This document shows, piece by piece, positions 1 through 9,503 of a stretch of 22,522 bases of DNA. Numbering within the stretch: the first letter of the stretch is position 1; each line of letters begins with the position of its first letter. The stretch is from Ulva prolifera. Lineage: Eukaryota > Chlorophyta > Ulvophyceae > Ulvales > Ulvaceae. The stretch lies in NCBI GenBank assembly GCA_023078555.1, contig JALAAN010000027.1, positions 2,501-25,022 on the forward strand, read 5' to 3'. Below the pieces are notes generated by a model. That model searched no databases. It was not told where the DNA came from and saw only the letters and a program-made list of their open reading frames with translations. The translations under genes were made by a program, and so were the position numbers.

Positions 1-854
1 TACATTTTTGGCGAAGATACGCACTGCACTGCACTGCGTGGCATGCACAAACACATGGCAAACACTTGTGAGGCATGCGCATGCAATAAAAGGCACAGCA
101 CTCTGAACACCGCACTAAGAGTTCCCGGCATTGGCCACTGGTATTGAGGGGTCATATGCATCGGAGCACGACGGAGCACCGCTATAGCTGCATCCATCCG
201 TGCCCAGTGACCTGGCCTTTGTTGCCGTTACATGTCGAGGACGCTTCCATCTGGGCCCTTGCAATACATGTCAACACATATCAAAGTCGACGTATAGGGA
301 TCCCGATATCGATCAAAGGTGTGTGCTCGAAGTAATGTACTCGACATGTAGTAGCGTTGTGCTAAGTATTGTGTTGATGCCGACATGAAGACGAGCCTCG
401 AGCTCGGGAATTCTTCGGCTCGATTCTGCACGCACTTAAGCTTGGGGTGTCGAAGCAGCCGTTCATGACCTAGCTTGCAGTGTGGATCCTCGAGCCTTGT
501 GAGTCTCGCATGCGAACGGTGAGTGTGAATTCTCGAGGGGATTTCCAGACCATGCTGTAATTGAGCCCAGCGTCAGCTGGGAGACAAGTATGAACAGGCG
601 CAGACGAACACAACAAAAGATCAGTCAACTGGGAGACACCCTTCTGCGTATGCATGCATGGGGTCCCGGTCGGACTTGCCAAGGTCCGATAAGTTATGAA
701 CAAAAGAGTCCGATAATAATTTGGCGAAATGTATCCTGATCATCATTCTTATATAATATGTACTACCATGCTGATAAAACGTCGCACTTTTTCGCAACGT
801 TGATACGGGCCGTCTCGACTGGTACCACCGTGACGTGCCCGATCGCCCATGGTG

Positions 855-874
855 CCCGTGCATGCGTGCACGGG
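855..874. repeat. Perfect hairpin, 8-bp stem
   Basis: cccgtgca and tgcacggg pair perfectly around the tetraloop tgcg. It sits in non-coding DNA with no T tract next to it. No role can be assigned; GCATGC-type words are common through the whole window. Confidence 0.5.
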
Positions 875-1152
875 TGAAGGTGTTACAGAAGAGTCGACTT
901 AAGCTCGCACTCATTCAGACCAACATAAGCTTCTGTTAAGGGAATTCCTTGAAATTTTTGTGCTGATGTACTCCGAGTCATGTGTAACACATGCATGAGC
1001 TCATGGTAATGTAATCAAGCTCGAGCACGACGCGCTTCGCTTGCAACGTGTCCTTGCCGCAACGCGAGACACAGCAATGGCCTGGGCCTTCGCAAGCCCA
1101 GAACAGCACAATCGTACGTCAAGATCAGGTGTCTCAAGACAAGAAGAAGCTC

Positions 1153-1154
<2 letters not shown>

Positions 1155-1197
<43 letters not shown>
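1155..1197 (+). repeat. Poly-C homopolymer, 43 bases
   Basis: Uninterrupted C run, flanked by agctcaa and aaagtaggc. The open frames that read through it as polyproline or polyglycine are artefacts of the run. The opposite strand is a 43-base G run able to form a G-quadruplex. The exact length is uncertain in any assembly because homopolymers this long are poorly resolved. Confidence 0.95.
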
Positions 1198-1199
<2 letters not shown>

Positions 1200-1556
1200 A
1201 GTAGGCATGACCTGTGCTGCTGGAGGGTGCCCATGCATGCACATGCCATCTATTGATGGGGCACCTGCCTTCAGGCCACCGGGGCGAGATGCAGATAGAA
1301 ACACTCCGAGTCTGCATAGCAGTTACGGTGGGATCTAGATTCGGAGGTAGACGGCATGATGATGATGTATGTACATATCACTGGCATGCATGCGCAGCTG
1401 TACAGCTATATGTTACCGTATTGCACTAGCCTACCTGAGTGTGTGCATGTGCATGCAGGTCTTCACATTCAGGGGAACACCGGGTAGCCTACCTTTAACG
1501 TACACAGCGCCTCAGTGTCGGCGGATCCAATCTATAGGATTTTGCCACGTTCCGAG

Positions 1557-3943
1557 ATGAGGGTGACGACAACTAGTACTGCAGCTGCAGGACTGCAGTG
1601 GGGGCGACTTCTGCTCGCCTGCGGCTTAGTCGCACTGCACTGTAGCTTACGCTCTGCACACGCCAATCTGGATTTTGCTGCAGCTGGCGGTTGCGGTGTG
1701 CACGGCATGCTGGTTGCCCATTGCGTCACATTCATGAGGCGGGATCGCTTCGAGCTGTTCACGACCCGCCCCTGAGGGTTTCGGGTTTGCAAGTGAAAAT
1801 GTCACAGCGCTTGTCTGCGTCCATGCCACCCGCAATTGCAACAACCCAAGCACGGCCACATATAATCATGCGTATTCCTATTCCCGTTCACTCTTCTGTA
1901 ATGTGTATGTGTGTGCATGCAGCGGCAGGAGCGTGCGAAGATCCTCAGCAATCCTGCAATCTTGTCTGCCTACCATGCAGCCTCCCGGGCCGCACTTGCT
2001 GCGACGACGGCACATGCCTCAACGGCCTGGAATGCGACCCCACGACAATGACCTGCACTGATGCCCCACGTGCTGCACCACGTGCATTTGTCATCCCCGG
2101 CGACTACACGGTAACGCAGTGCCTCTCGGACGGCGTCGTTGTGCAGTCCCCGACACCCGATGCCATGGTGCCGCCCGTTGGCAGCTTCTTCATCAACGCT
2201 GCGGCCGCCCCGACTGATCCCGCTGACGTCTGCATTGACTGCGGCCAGTTTGGGGCGGTCGTCACTGCCGTGGGGGAGCCACAGCTGTGCGATTCGCAGG
2301 ACACGGCCTGCGTCGAGGTGCAGCTGACAACCCGCCCGGCGCTGCTGAGCGAGATCTTCACTCCGGAAGCTCTGGAGATTGGTAACCTCACTGAGTTTGG
2401 GGGCGCGACGCTGTTTGAAGCTACTGGTTGTGGGGATCCCCTCGAGGCTGCATCAAGACGTCTTGCTGGTGTGCTGCGTTCGCCTACATGCCATGGCCGA
2501 CATGGCCCGGCACATGCTCGGAACCTGCATGCCAGTGGTTTTGTGAGGTGCTAGACACTGTGCTTCTGGGCCTCCTGTGACTAATCCGCCTTGGGTCCAC
2601 CTGACCAGTCGAAACCTTGCAACGTGGGCTGCTGCTGATGAAGCCAGTTATTGATAATACTGCAGTGCTAGAGGGTCAGTACTAGTGGACTGCATTGCGA
2701 GCATGCCATATGTGATGTTGCACTTTTTTTGTGACCGGACAAAGAACCAAACTGAATGAAGCAGAGTTGGTGATGTCAACGTTGCTAGCAGTCCTGCGAG
2801 CTCGTCAGTGACGTGCATATGCACACCAGCACTATAGGATCGGTCTCACATACACCCCTGGCCAATGTCAAGTGCGTCACATCATGATGTACATCCGCTG
2901 TGCATCTACAACGTGATGTCACACAGTCCGCTGCATATGTTTATGCGAGAGCACTGGCACACGTATGTGACCCGGCTGTCATCGCGATCAGTCCATGCAA
3001 ATCCATGCAATACTGCACCGATGCCCTTTGCGGACGCTTTAGTGCATGCATGATCGGCATGCATGATCACGCATTCAACTGAGTGCCTCGCTCGATGACC
3101 GCAGCTGCAGGCCTCACCGGGTCCGGCCGTGGCCTGTTGCAGTCTTTCTCACGCCCATCAGTTGCAAGATGCGACGGCTGGAAGTCGGTCAACAGCGACG
3201 GCCGCTGCCGCTACTCCAACTGCTTTGTTGGGAACGACCCCTTCCCGGAAGACCCCAACTGCTTCGGCTGCGATGCAAACGACTGCAACAACGGCTGCGG
3301 GCCCGCAGTCGGACTTTTCTCGAAGGCGCCGGAGGAAGTTGAATCCGTCTTCGACTTTACCAACGCCTGCTGCTCCCACGACCACTGCTACTCCAGCACA
3401 ACCTTCACCAAACGTGAGTGTGATGTGGGATTCCTGGAAGACACTCGCAGATCGTGTGCGGGCGCTCAAGGTTCTAGCGGAAACGGGTCTAAAGTCCGCA
3501 TCACGTCACAGGCTGAACCAAGCGAGAACATGGGAATCTGTGAGGCAACTGCTCTTTTGTACTATGGTGGCGTTGTATTCGGCGGCAGAGGCCCCGAGGC
3601 AGACGCGAAGCGACTGACCACGGCTCATGAGCGCAGCGCAGAGTGCACTGCCCGTTGCCCGTCAATGCAGCGTGCCGGCGGCCAGGGGACGACCGTCCTC
3701 CGCGTCGATCTCCTGAGGCCTGGCACCTTCAACTACACGTACGAAATGTTCGCAGCCCCTGATGCGCTGACGATCGAGGACGAGGCTGGCAATGTCCTCT
3801 TCACCACGGGCGGCCTCGTGTCGGGGCGGGCATCCGGCACGGCCTTCCTCAGCAGCAACAGCGACAGCACCGTGGTGACGGCCACCATGGACGCGCCCAA
3901 TGTCGGCACCTCCTGGGACTTGTTCATCGGCTGTGCGGAGTGA
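1557..3943 (+). CDS. Secreted phospholipase A2-like protein, three predicted exons
   Basis: Predicted exons are 1557-1695, 1923-2468 and 3111-3943, giving about 505 residues. Both introns have GT...AG ends and both junctions are phase 1, so the frames join without adjustment. Exon 1 starts at an ATG followed by a polar stretch and a hydrophobic core (LLLACGLVAL) ending near SAHA, a signal peptide, so the product is probably secreted or vacuolar. Exon 2 opens with a module of nine cysteines (about residues 51-91, CCDDGTC in the middle) and continues as an acidic domain I do not recognise. Exon 3 carries a PLA2-like domain (about 249-400): a Cys-rich lead with NNGCGP, the active-site motif C-x2-H-D-x-C-Y (ACCSHDHCY, His about 318, Asp about 319) and a downstream ECD whose Asp could complete the dyad. 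The classical CCxxHD motif is one Cys short. The last 80 or so residues form a Gly/Thr-rich beta-type domain ending GTSWDLFIGCAE. In this family the enzyme would hydrolyse the sn-2 ester of phospholipids with calcium. The fold is inferred from motifs; the alternative exon 1 donor at 1690 is also phase 1. Confidence 0.7.
1696..1922 (+). other. Predicted intron 1 of the PLA2-like gene, with an inserted retrotransposon-tail fragment
   Basis: The donor GTGTGC at 1696 (or GTTGCG at 1690) and the acceptor tgtgtgcatgcag ending at 1922 bound a phase-1 intron of about 227 bases. Inside, 1876-1900 matches the conserved 3' tail of the retrotransposon at 11498-15208 (TTCCCGTTCACTCTTCTGTA). It is flanked by the near-identical octamers atgcgtat (1868-1875) and atgtgtat (1901-1908), which look like a target-site duplication. 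The intron is needed because the frame carrying the signal peptide stops at 1773-1775. Confidence 0.6.
2469..3110 (+). other. Predicted intron 2 of the PLA2-like gene
   Basis: This 642-base interval starts GTGTGC, ends CTGCAG, and joins exons 2 and 3 in phase 1 (RRLAG then LTGSG). It has stops in the frame of exon 2 (TAG at 2552-2554) and lacks coding-like sequence. It contains a T-run near 2724 and clustered GCATGC / TGCATGCATGATC words at 3042-3070. It is much longer than the other predicted introns in the window (about 80-230 bases), so it may hold an unrecognised exon or an inserted element. Confidence 0.5.
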
Positions 3944-4312
3944 AGTAAACGGGCATAATCGCCCTGCTGATTTGTATCCCGGGGCTTCAGGCAGTGTGTA
4001 TGTATGCATATATGTGGAGTGGTGGAAAATCAACAATTGCCGTTGCCAGTGAGCACTAGCAGGCTGGATGTTGTTCTGTGTTGGCATCGCCATGCAGAGG
4101 CTGTGTCTCAGCGTATGTGGTGCTCATTCGTTGCCCCACATGAGTGTTGGAGAGGCATACTGTGGGAAGCAGAGCGTCCCTGGTGCAAGCGTGTCGTAGC
4201 TGTGATAACGCGAGTGCAGCAGATCACATGCATTTGGCTGTGAGTCTGCGGGCAGACCGTAGGTCGGCTGTCCAGTGCACAGAATATAGGACGTAGCTGT
4301 CAATTCCAGGTC

Positions 4313-4471
4313 ATCTTTGACTGGCAATTGACAGGTGAGAATGCTTTGCTGTCTGTGTGTGTCTGTCGTCTGACAATAGCAGAGATCAGTGTGCTGAGCG
4401 TACTACGTGGTGCAGGAGTCTGTACTGTATGACTAGTGATCATAGCAGCTAACAGAGCTCATATTGCCACA
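4313..4471 (+). repeat. Repeat copy 1, interrupted by an 81-base GT-AG segment
   Basis: The left part 4313-4335 and right part 4413-4471 are identical to the contiguous sequence at 4503-4580. The intervening segment 4335-4415 begins GTGAGA and ends GTGCAG, with flanks ...GACAG and GAG..., so it has the donor and acceptor of a canonical intron, and its removal gives exactly the second copy. All six frames of the flanking repeat hit stops, so any exon here would be non-coding. Because donor and acceptor contexts share CAGG, a deletion between short direct repeats gives the same result and cannot be excluded. Confidence 0.8.
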
Positions 4472-4502
4472 GGTGAGACACACGGCATAGGTATTCTGTA
4501 AG

Positions 4503-4580
4503 ATCTTTGACTGGCAATTGACAGGAGTCTGTACTGTATGACTAGTGATCATAGCAGCTAACAGAGCTCATATTGCCACA
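4503..4580 (+). repeat. Repeat copy 2, contiguous (intron-less) form
   Basis: These 78 bases equal copy 1 with its 81-base segment removed, with no mismatch over either part. The copies start 190 bases apart. Sequence beyond both ends of the repeat differs between copies. The joined junction also appears in a partial match at 18841-18859, which suggests the contiguous form may be the older one. Confidence 0.85.
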
Positions 4581-4606
4581 CATACTATGTAGTGGATTTA
4601 ATGTAC

Positions 4607-4626
4607 ATAGCTATATATATAGCTAT
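4607..4626. repeat. 20-base perfect palindrome (TAGCTA type)
   Basis: atagctatat is followed directly by its reverse complement. Similar TAGC-based palindromes occur at 9602-9615, 10837-10869 and 18984-18999. They lie in non-coding DNA and could be remnants of miniature inverted-repeat elements or simply a favoured low-complexity word. Confidence 0.7.
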
Positions 4627-5221
4627 AGCTATAGCCTGAGCATGCATGTAAAGTATTTCACACCTTGTGCACCCCGAGGCCGTGTAGAAAGCTGATGTGG
4701 TGTTCAGCAATACCACAATGTACCGAAACGTGTGCATCCTGAGGCGGTTCCACCTGCGGCTGCTCATGTGCAGATATCTCGAGACACGTGCACGCGTACC
4801 TGTGCAGCCAACTTTCCCAGTTCGAAGTTCAAAGTTCAAGTGCAGAGGTCGACACCTACTAGCAGTACATGGCCAATGATAGCATCTCGTGCATCATTGC
4901 GACTCTGTGGAGTCAGTTGATGCGATCGACGATCATCGTTGGCCTTGCTCAGCATGGCTGCCAGTGGCGGTGTACAGCGGCCCTGTACGCAACACATGTA
5001 CACAACCAGTAGTACTACATGCCAATCCATGCCGCATGCCAGTGGCTTCAGCACTGGTGATGACTACAGGACGCTACTGTGCTGTACAGTGTGCATGACA
5101 TGCAAATCGCACATCTCCTAGGACAGCTGTCACATCTTTTGCATTCAAACCTGGCCATAGCCACCTAGACGAGCCGCGTCGCGACGCACGTAGCTCCGAG
5201 CCGTGCACGTGAGTGTCACAT

Positions 5222-5625
5222 GGCAGGACATGATACTTGTTGCAAACGCATGTCGCACATACTGTATGCTACATGTGCACAACATATGTACACACTGTTG
5301 ACCTCCACTTGGGCAGGCTCAGATGAGCTAGTGCACTATGGGTCAGGCCAACTTCAAGTGTGTGAGTGGCATGGCCATGCATGGCCAGCGACGCAATTCA
5401 ATGAGGAGTTCATGCAGTGCTCCCCCCTGCCTGCACCCTGGTCTCAAGCTGCAAACATGATTGACGTCGCAGCTCTGCTCTTGCATTCGGCATGTGGGTG
5501 CCAGGCTGTGTGTATCACTCCGTGGGAGTCAAGCTGAAGTGTCTGTGGAAAGCTGCAGTGCCACCGCCGGCGCCGATGCTGCCAGTGGGGACTGCCGACG
5601 CCACCCAAGCTGCAGCTCTGACATC
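5222..5625 (+). repeat. Dispersed repeat, copy 1
   Basis: Aligns in the same orientation with 8700-9035. Shared landmarks in order are ctacatgtg/atacatgtg, ttgacctccac/ctgacctctac, the block catggccatgcatggcca, a caattc block, a tgctcc block and the downstream gctgaag...gccaccgcc. The copies are clearly diverged with several indels, so this is an old family. Translated frames of both copies look alike (YTLLTST, HGHAWP) only because the DNA is homologous; neither frame is long or clean enough to claim a protein. Confidence 0.65.
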
Positions 5626-5929
5626 AGGTTAACCCTGCCTGCCTGGCACACCACCGTGCGGCCCGCCCGGCCCGCACCGCACCGCACCGAACCCTAGAGC
5701 GATGCGGTGCCCGAGCAGGCCCCCCTGCTCCCCGATCTAATTTCGAAATGCCATCGGCAGTTATTCCACGTGCCAAACGAAGCCGGGCGTCCAGGATCCA
5801 GTGGCCACCGATCGGTGGTGTCAAGCGGCAGGGACCCGAAGGGCAGCCCGCCGCTCAGGCTGGATGGCCTGTGAACGGAGAGAGGTAACCGAACAGGACA
5901 CTGTGGGTCTTGCCAAAACTGCCTTGCCC

Positions 5930-6669
5930 GCGTGACGGAACCGCGGCGCACCCTCAACGGAACCGCAGCGCGGACCGTCCGCGCCACTGCACGGCAGAGT
6001 GTCGTGGAGAGATCGTGCATTGCATTCTCGAGGAATCGCAGCCGCGAGGCTGCGCCAGACACAACAGCAACCCTGTTGAGGAACGCAAAGGCGGCCAGGC
6101 CGACCTGTCAGTATGTATCATGTGACAGAGGGACCAGAGTGAACGCGCCAGCGCCGGCCTGGCTGTATATATGCTTCACATTTGCACTGGTCGGCAGCCT
6201 CTGCCACTGGCAGGCACTGCCGAGGAGCGCCGCGGCACTGAAATTCGTGAGTTTCGATTGAGGCGGCCAGTGGGTAGGTGACGCACACGTCGCCGTTCAT
6301 CGGGGGGCCTGGAAAGAACACCAGGACGTCGCCTCGCTGTGCGAGTCTGCGGAAGCGGGGACAGCCGCCGGAGGGAAGGCCTGCGCCAGGGTCGACCGCC
6401 GCGGCGCTTGTGGCAACCGCCTGCGCAGTGTGGGGGGTGGCCGCTGCAGCGAGCGCGTCTGCGCCGGATGCTGCTGTGGCGGCACCGGAGGGCGCGAGGA
6501 CGGCGGGGTATGTGAGGGAGGAGGGTGCCTGGGCGCCATCTGAGAGAGCGAGCGTGTCCGCTGCGTGTGCAGAAGCGGAGTCGGCCCGTCGGCCGCGGGG
6601 AGGGCGTTGCGCCGTCGATGCACACTGGAGCAGCTTCTGGGATGGTGGGGGACGAGGCCTGGGCGCCAT
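5930..6669 (-). pseudogene. Remnant of a non-LTR retrotransposon: restriction-like endonuclease end
   Basis: Read on the minus strand, 6339-6251 encodes RGDVLVFFPG followed by DVCVTYPLAAS, the same pattern as RxDVVVVMP...DVVVTHAPAAS in the larger element at 11498-15208. It continues with AEAADQCKCEAY, then in another frame FTLVPLSHDTY, a TGA stop, QVGLAAFAFLN and finally FLENAMHDLSTTLCR. These match, in order, the core, the F-P-E-G segment and the C-terminal helix (ALRVLSVSLQRGN) of that element. No reverse transcriptase or Cys-His motif is visible upstream, where the frame is Ala/Pro-rich low-complexity sequence. The copy is truncated at its 5' side, carries a frame change and an internal stop, and is non-functional. 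The family is assigned from motif order; exact ends are uncertain. Confidence 0.65.
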
Positions 6670-8565
6670 GAGGAGGAGCGGGAGCGACCGAGGCCTATTT
6701 GGCTGGGGGTGTGTCGGTGAGCGGTGGAGGAGCTGCTGCTGTGCTGCACGGGACGCTGCGGCCGAGCCCCAGGCCGGTGCCGAGGCCGCTGGGAAGCTTA
6801 AGCCTGCTCATGTGAGGCTCAATTGCTGACGCGATGCCGCTGCGCACACCAGGTAATTACCCACAATCTAAAGCGAAGATGTCTATAGCAAATGCGGCAG
6901 TTTCCACAGCGAAGAGGGGCTCATCAGATGGAGCAACTGGTATCATAGGTCAAGAGTGGCACTTGGTCACCACCCGCTCAGCGATCGTAGCATCACTCTC
7001 GGTAGTCTCAGCCACCTGCACTCGAGAGCTTACGAGCATCAGTACACGCTGAATCTGGGCAATAGCACGGCATTGAAGGATGGGAATGTCCGGATGGTGT
7101 CAACGACGCACACTATCTTGATAACTACTTCCGCTGAGACCGGCAGACTCTCGGGCGTCGAATGGTGACCTGAAGACACTGTCAAACGAGTAGCGCACTC
7201 TCGGATGTCATGCGTGCTTTCGGCCCGCTCACAATATGCCCTTCATGTACACGACAGATTTGCAAACAGTAATGATTGCTTCGTTCCCGTACAGGGGACC
7301 TGCGTGTTTACAAGCTGGCTTAGCAAGCTGGTCCGCTGTGTACTTCTCCTGGCGTTATCTCTCACCAAACGTCGAGGTTGCGCCATGCACTTACCAAATA
7401 TGCTCCTGGGATCACACAACGTCTTGTGTTGCCAATGCATTGTGCGTCTGCGTCCATTCTGCTGGTTGTCTAAGGTACCCCTGCAACAATCCATCAATGT
7501 GCCCCTTCTAGTGAAATGTGGTGGCCACTTTGATAACTGCCCCAGCTTGTACTGCACAGAAAGGCCCCTGACTGCAACTGTGGCTCTGGGGCGAGTTTCG
7601 CCCCGGACTGCTGTACGCTGCAACAGCCCCTGATGCAGCATGGGGCATTATTGCCCTCAGCCCACCCGCCCCTGATCCGAAAGGGGCACTTCGCCCAACT
7701 CTGGGGAGGTCAACTTTCTTGTAGTGTGCGTACGATCATGCGGCGCCATGTCTCCATGACGAGGTCGCGGCGGGCTACGACGGTACCCCACAGCGACTTG
7801 CAGATCAGCGAGTGCGTCCCAGACGCATCGGCGCGTGTGGCAATTCAGTGATATGGCCAGGGGCACTCAGGGGATCTGTCATCGTTGCCGCTGAGGGGCA
7901 GGAGGCGTTCCCTGGGACGAAACCGTGCGTACACCCGAAACCCCAGGTCAGACAGGCCCGCCACGGTGACTGGACCTCCGAGCGCCGTGAGCCAAGCCGA
8001 TGTCATGACCCCCATGCAGCTACGCAGTCTGGCTGCGCGGCCCTGTGTGCCAGACAGTGGCTGTCTGTTGGGGGCTGCGGAGTGTGTGTGTGGGGGCCAT
8101 CCTGTGGACGGGGTTGGCGGGAGATAAGCATCTAGTTGTGTTGCTGTGCTTGTGTGTTTCCCTGGCGGTGCTGCTGGCCTCTCAACTCTATCCTTGTAAC
8201 GCAAATGTTCAGTGCGTGTACATGTGCAGCCAACTTTAGTTCAAATTTAAACCCTGCCGTTTACCCTGCCGTTTAAATTTCAACCCTGCCCAACCCCAAG
8301 TGGGGTGGGGGAGGATCAAGGCTTCAGTATAGAGGCACCACGAGGCAAATTGCCGTGACACCAACATGGAAATTTACGTCTCCCGGGAAGTCGCGACAAT
8401 GTGGAGCCATTTGATGTGCTGATGTTCACCATCAACCATGCTCTGTGCTCAATCAGTACGCTACTCCACATCGCATGGTAAGATCATGTACTGGACCAGG
8501 ATTGCTACACGCATATGCTTTTCATTGTACAAGGCAAATGAATCATACTCCCGTCGCCACACCGT
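6670..8565. other. Stretch without an assignable gene
   Basis: Several open frames overlap here on both strands, the longest about 140 codons (7205-7633 plus strand, 7243-7641 minus strand). None matches a family I know and none has a convincing start context. Minus-strand fragments such as SLPVSAEVVIKIVCVVDTI (near 7150-7090) look protein-like and may be decayed coding sequence. An ATTT/AAAT-rich patch with repeated ccctgccgttta lies at 8250-8275. Confidence 0.4.
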
Positions 8566-8673
8566 GGCAGCTCATGCATTCACACGTGGCCTGGCAGCTC
8601 ATGCATTCACACGTGGCCTGGCAGCTCATGCATTCACACGTGGCCTGGCAGCTCATGCATTCACACGTGGCCT
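8566..8673 (+). repeat. Minisatellite, 4 perfect copies of 27 bases
   Basis: The unit starts ggcagctcatgcattcac and ends acgtggcct. Four copies follow each other without a mismatch, which points to recent expansion. As 27 is a multiple of three, open frames cross it as a nine-residue repeat (AHAFTRGLA in one frame), but frames on either side have no other support, so I treat it as non-coding. It lies directly beside dispersed repeat copy 2. Confidence 0.95.
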
Positions 8674-8699
8674 CCGGGCCCACACGCACATAGCTCTCA

Positions 8700-9035
8700 G
8701 GGCAGGAGTGAATTCTACTTGTTTACAAAGACATGCCATACATATCATAGGATACATGTGACATATATTTATACATTGCTGACCTCTACATCGGGAGGCT
8801 CATCTAGTGGAGCTGGCCAAGGGTATGAGCAGCATGGCCATGCATGGCCACTGGCAGCACTGCAATTCGTGTACTGCTCCACCCCGGCCCCAGTCTGCAG
8901 CCGCTTTTGGCGGCCACAGGCGTGTTCGGCGCTTTGTTCATGTGGGATTGGGCTGTGTAAATCCCCAGAGAGCTGAAGGGCCACCACCGATACTGGTGAC
9001 CGCCGCCGACGAGCGCCCAAGATGCAGCCCTGAAA
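8700..9035 (+). repeat. Dispersed repeat, copy 2
   Basis: Homologous to 5222-5625 in the same orientation; the best block is catggccatgcatggcca at about 8834-8852. The copy is shorter and diverged by substitutions and indels. The family identity is unknown: I see no terminal repeats or target-site duplication at either copy. Confidence 0.6.
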
Positions 9036-9476
9036 GCCGCGAGCCCTGTCTTTGGGGCTGGCGCCCTAGGGAGAAGCCCCTGGCGGTCTGCCTCACACGA
9101 CCTGCAGCTGATGTAGCAGAGCCTGCAGGGCATGTACTGGGTCATCTTCGCTTCGCTCGACAACATCCATGGCGCTGTCGTCGTTGGCCCCCAGGCCTAG
9201 GTTTTGGAGGCTGTCTAGCAATGCGGCTGAGAGAGCAGGCCGGGGTGGTGGTGCCTTCTTGGCCACGCCTCTACTGGCGGTGCGGGCTCGCTGGGCTCGC
9301 TGTGCGGCTCGAACGGCCCGCAGGTGCTTGAGCTTGCGGCGGGCGTAGAGGCGGGCACTGCGGATGACTCTTGGCCGCAGGGTAGCCGTCCACGCCCGTC
9401 TCCCTGTTGCATCGCATGGCTGCACAGGCGGGGGCTCGAGTCAGGAGCAGTTGGATGACTGTTGGTGGGCATCAAA

Positions 9477-9503
9477 GGCATCAATTGATGCCAATTAATT
9501 GGC
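9477..9503. repeat. Two overlapping perfect palindromes
   Basis: ggcatcaattgatgcc (9477-9492) and gccaattaattggc (9490-9503) are both perfect and share three bases. ggcat words recur on both sides, for example at 9510-9515 and 9520-9524. Such a nested array could bind a dimeric protein or form a cruciform; no function is shown by the sequence. Confidence 0.7.

Larger units (their letters stand above)
1..1556. other. Gene-free stretch with poly-C run and a small hairpin
   Basis: I see no convincing coding sequence here; open frames are short and unlike any family I know. It holds an 8-bp-stem, 4-base-loop perfect hairpin at 855-874 and the poly-C run at 1155-1197. A pyrimidine/TG-rich segment ending TGCATGCAG at 1459 resembles the acceptor of intron 1 in the gene downstream, so 1460-1556 could be an untranslated leader exon of that gene, but nothing proves it. 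Confidence 0.5.
3944..5930. other. Intergenic stretch rich in repeats and AT palindromes
   Basis: Between the PLA2-like stop codon and the retrotransposon remnant I find no recognisable gene. The stretch contains the 78-base duplicated sequence with its intron-like split copy (4313-4580), a 20-base perfect palindrome of TAGCTA type at 4607-4626, and one copy of a dispersed repeat (5222-5625). The 15-base word tgtgcagccaacttt at 4801-4815 recurs at 8223-8237. No certain polyadenylation signal is seen close to the stop at 3943. Confidence 0.5.

Noticed and set aside
1015..1338. Open frames through the poly-C run encoding polyproline or polyglycine
   Set aside because: The frame is open on both strands only because of the homopolymer; the sequence on either side shows no family or coding bias.
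3420..3440. Strong donor-like CGTGAGTG inside exon 3 of the PLA2-like gene
   Set aside because: The reading frame stays open and encodes KRECDVGFLED, which fits the expected second PLA2 helix, so splicing there would remove a needed segment.
7243..7641. A minus-strand reading with EKYTADQLAKP reminiscent of the end of a copia-type polyprotein
   Set aside because: No reverse transcriptase, RNase H or integrase motif lies in the expected positions and stops interrupt the frame; one short match is not enough.
8438..8761. 107-codon plus-strand frame containing the nine-residue repeat AHAFTRGLA
   Set aside because: It is carried by the 27-base minisatellite; the parts outside it have no recognisable protein character.
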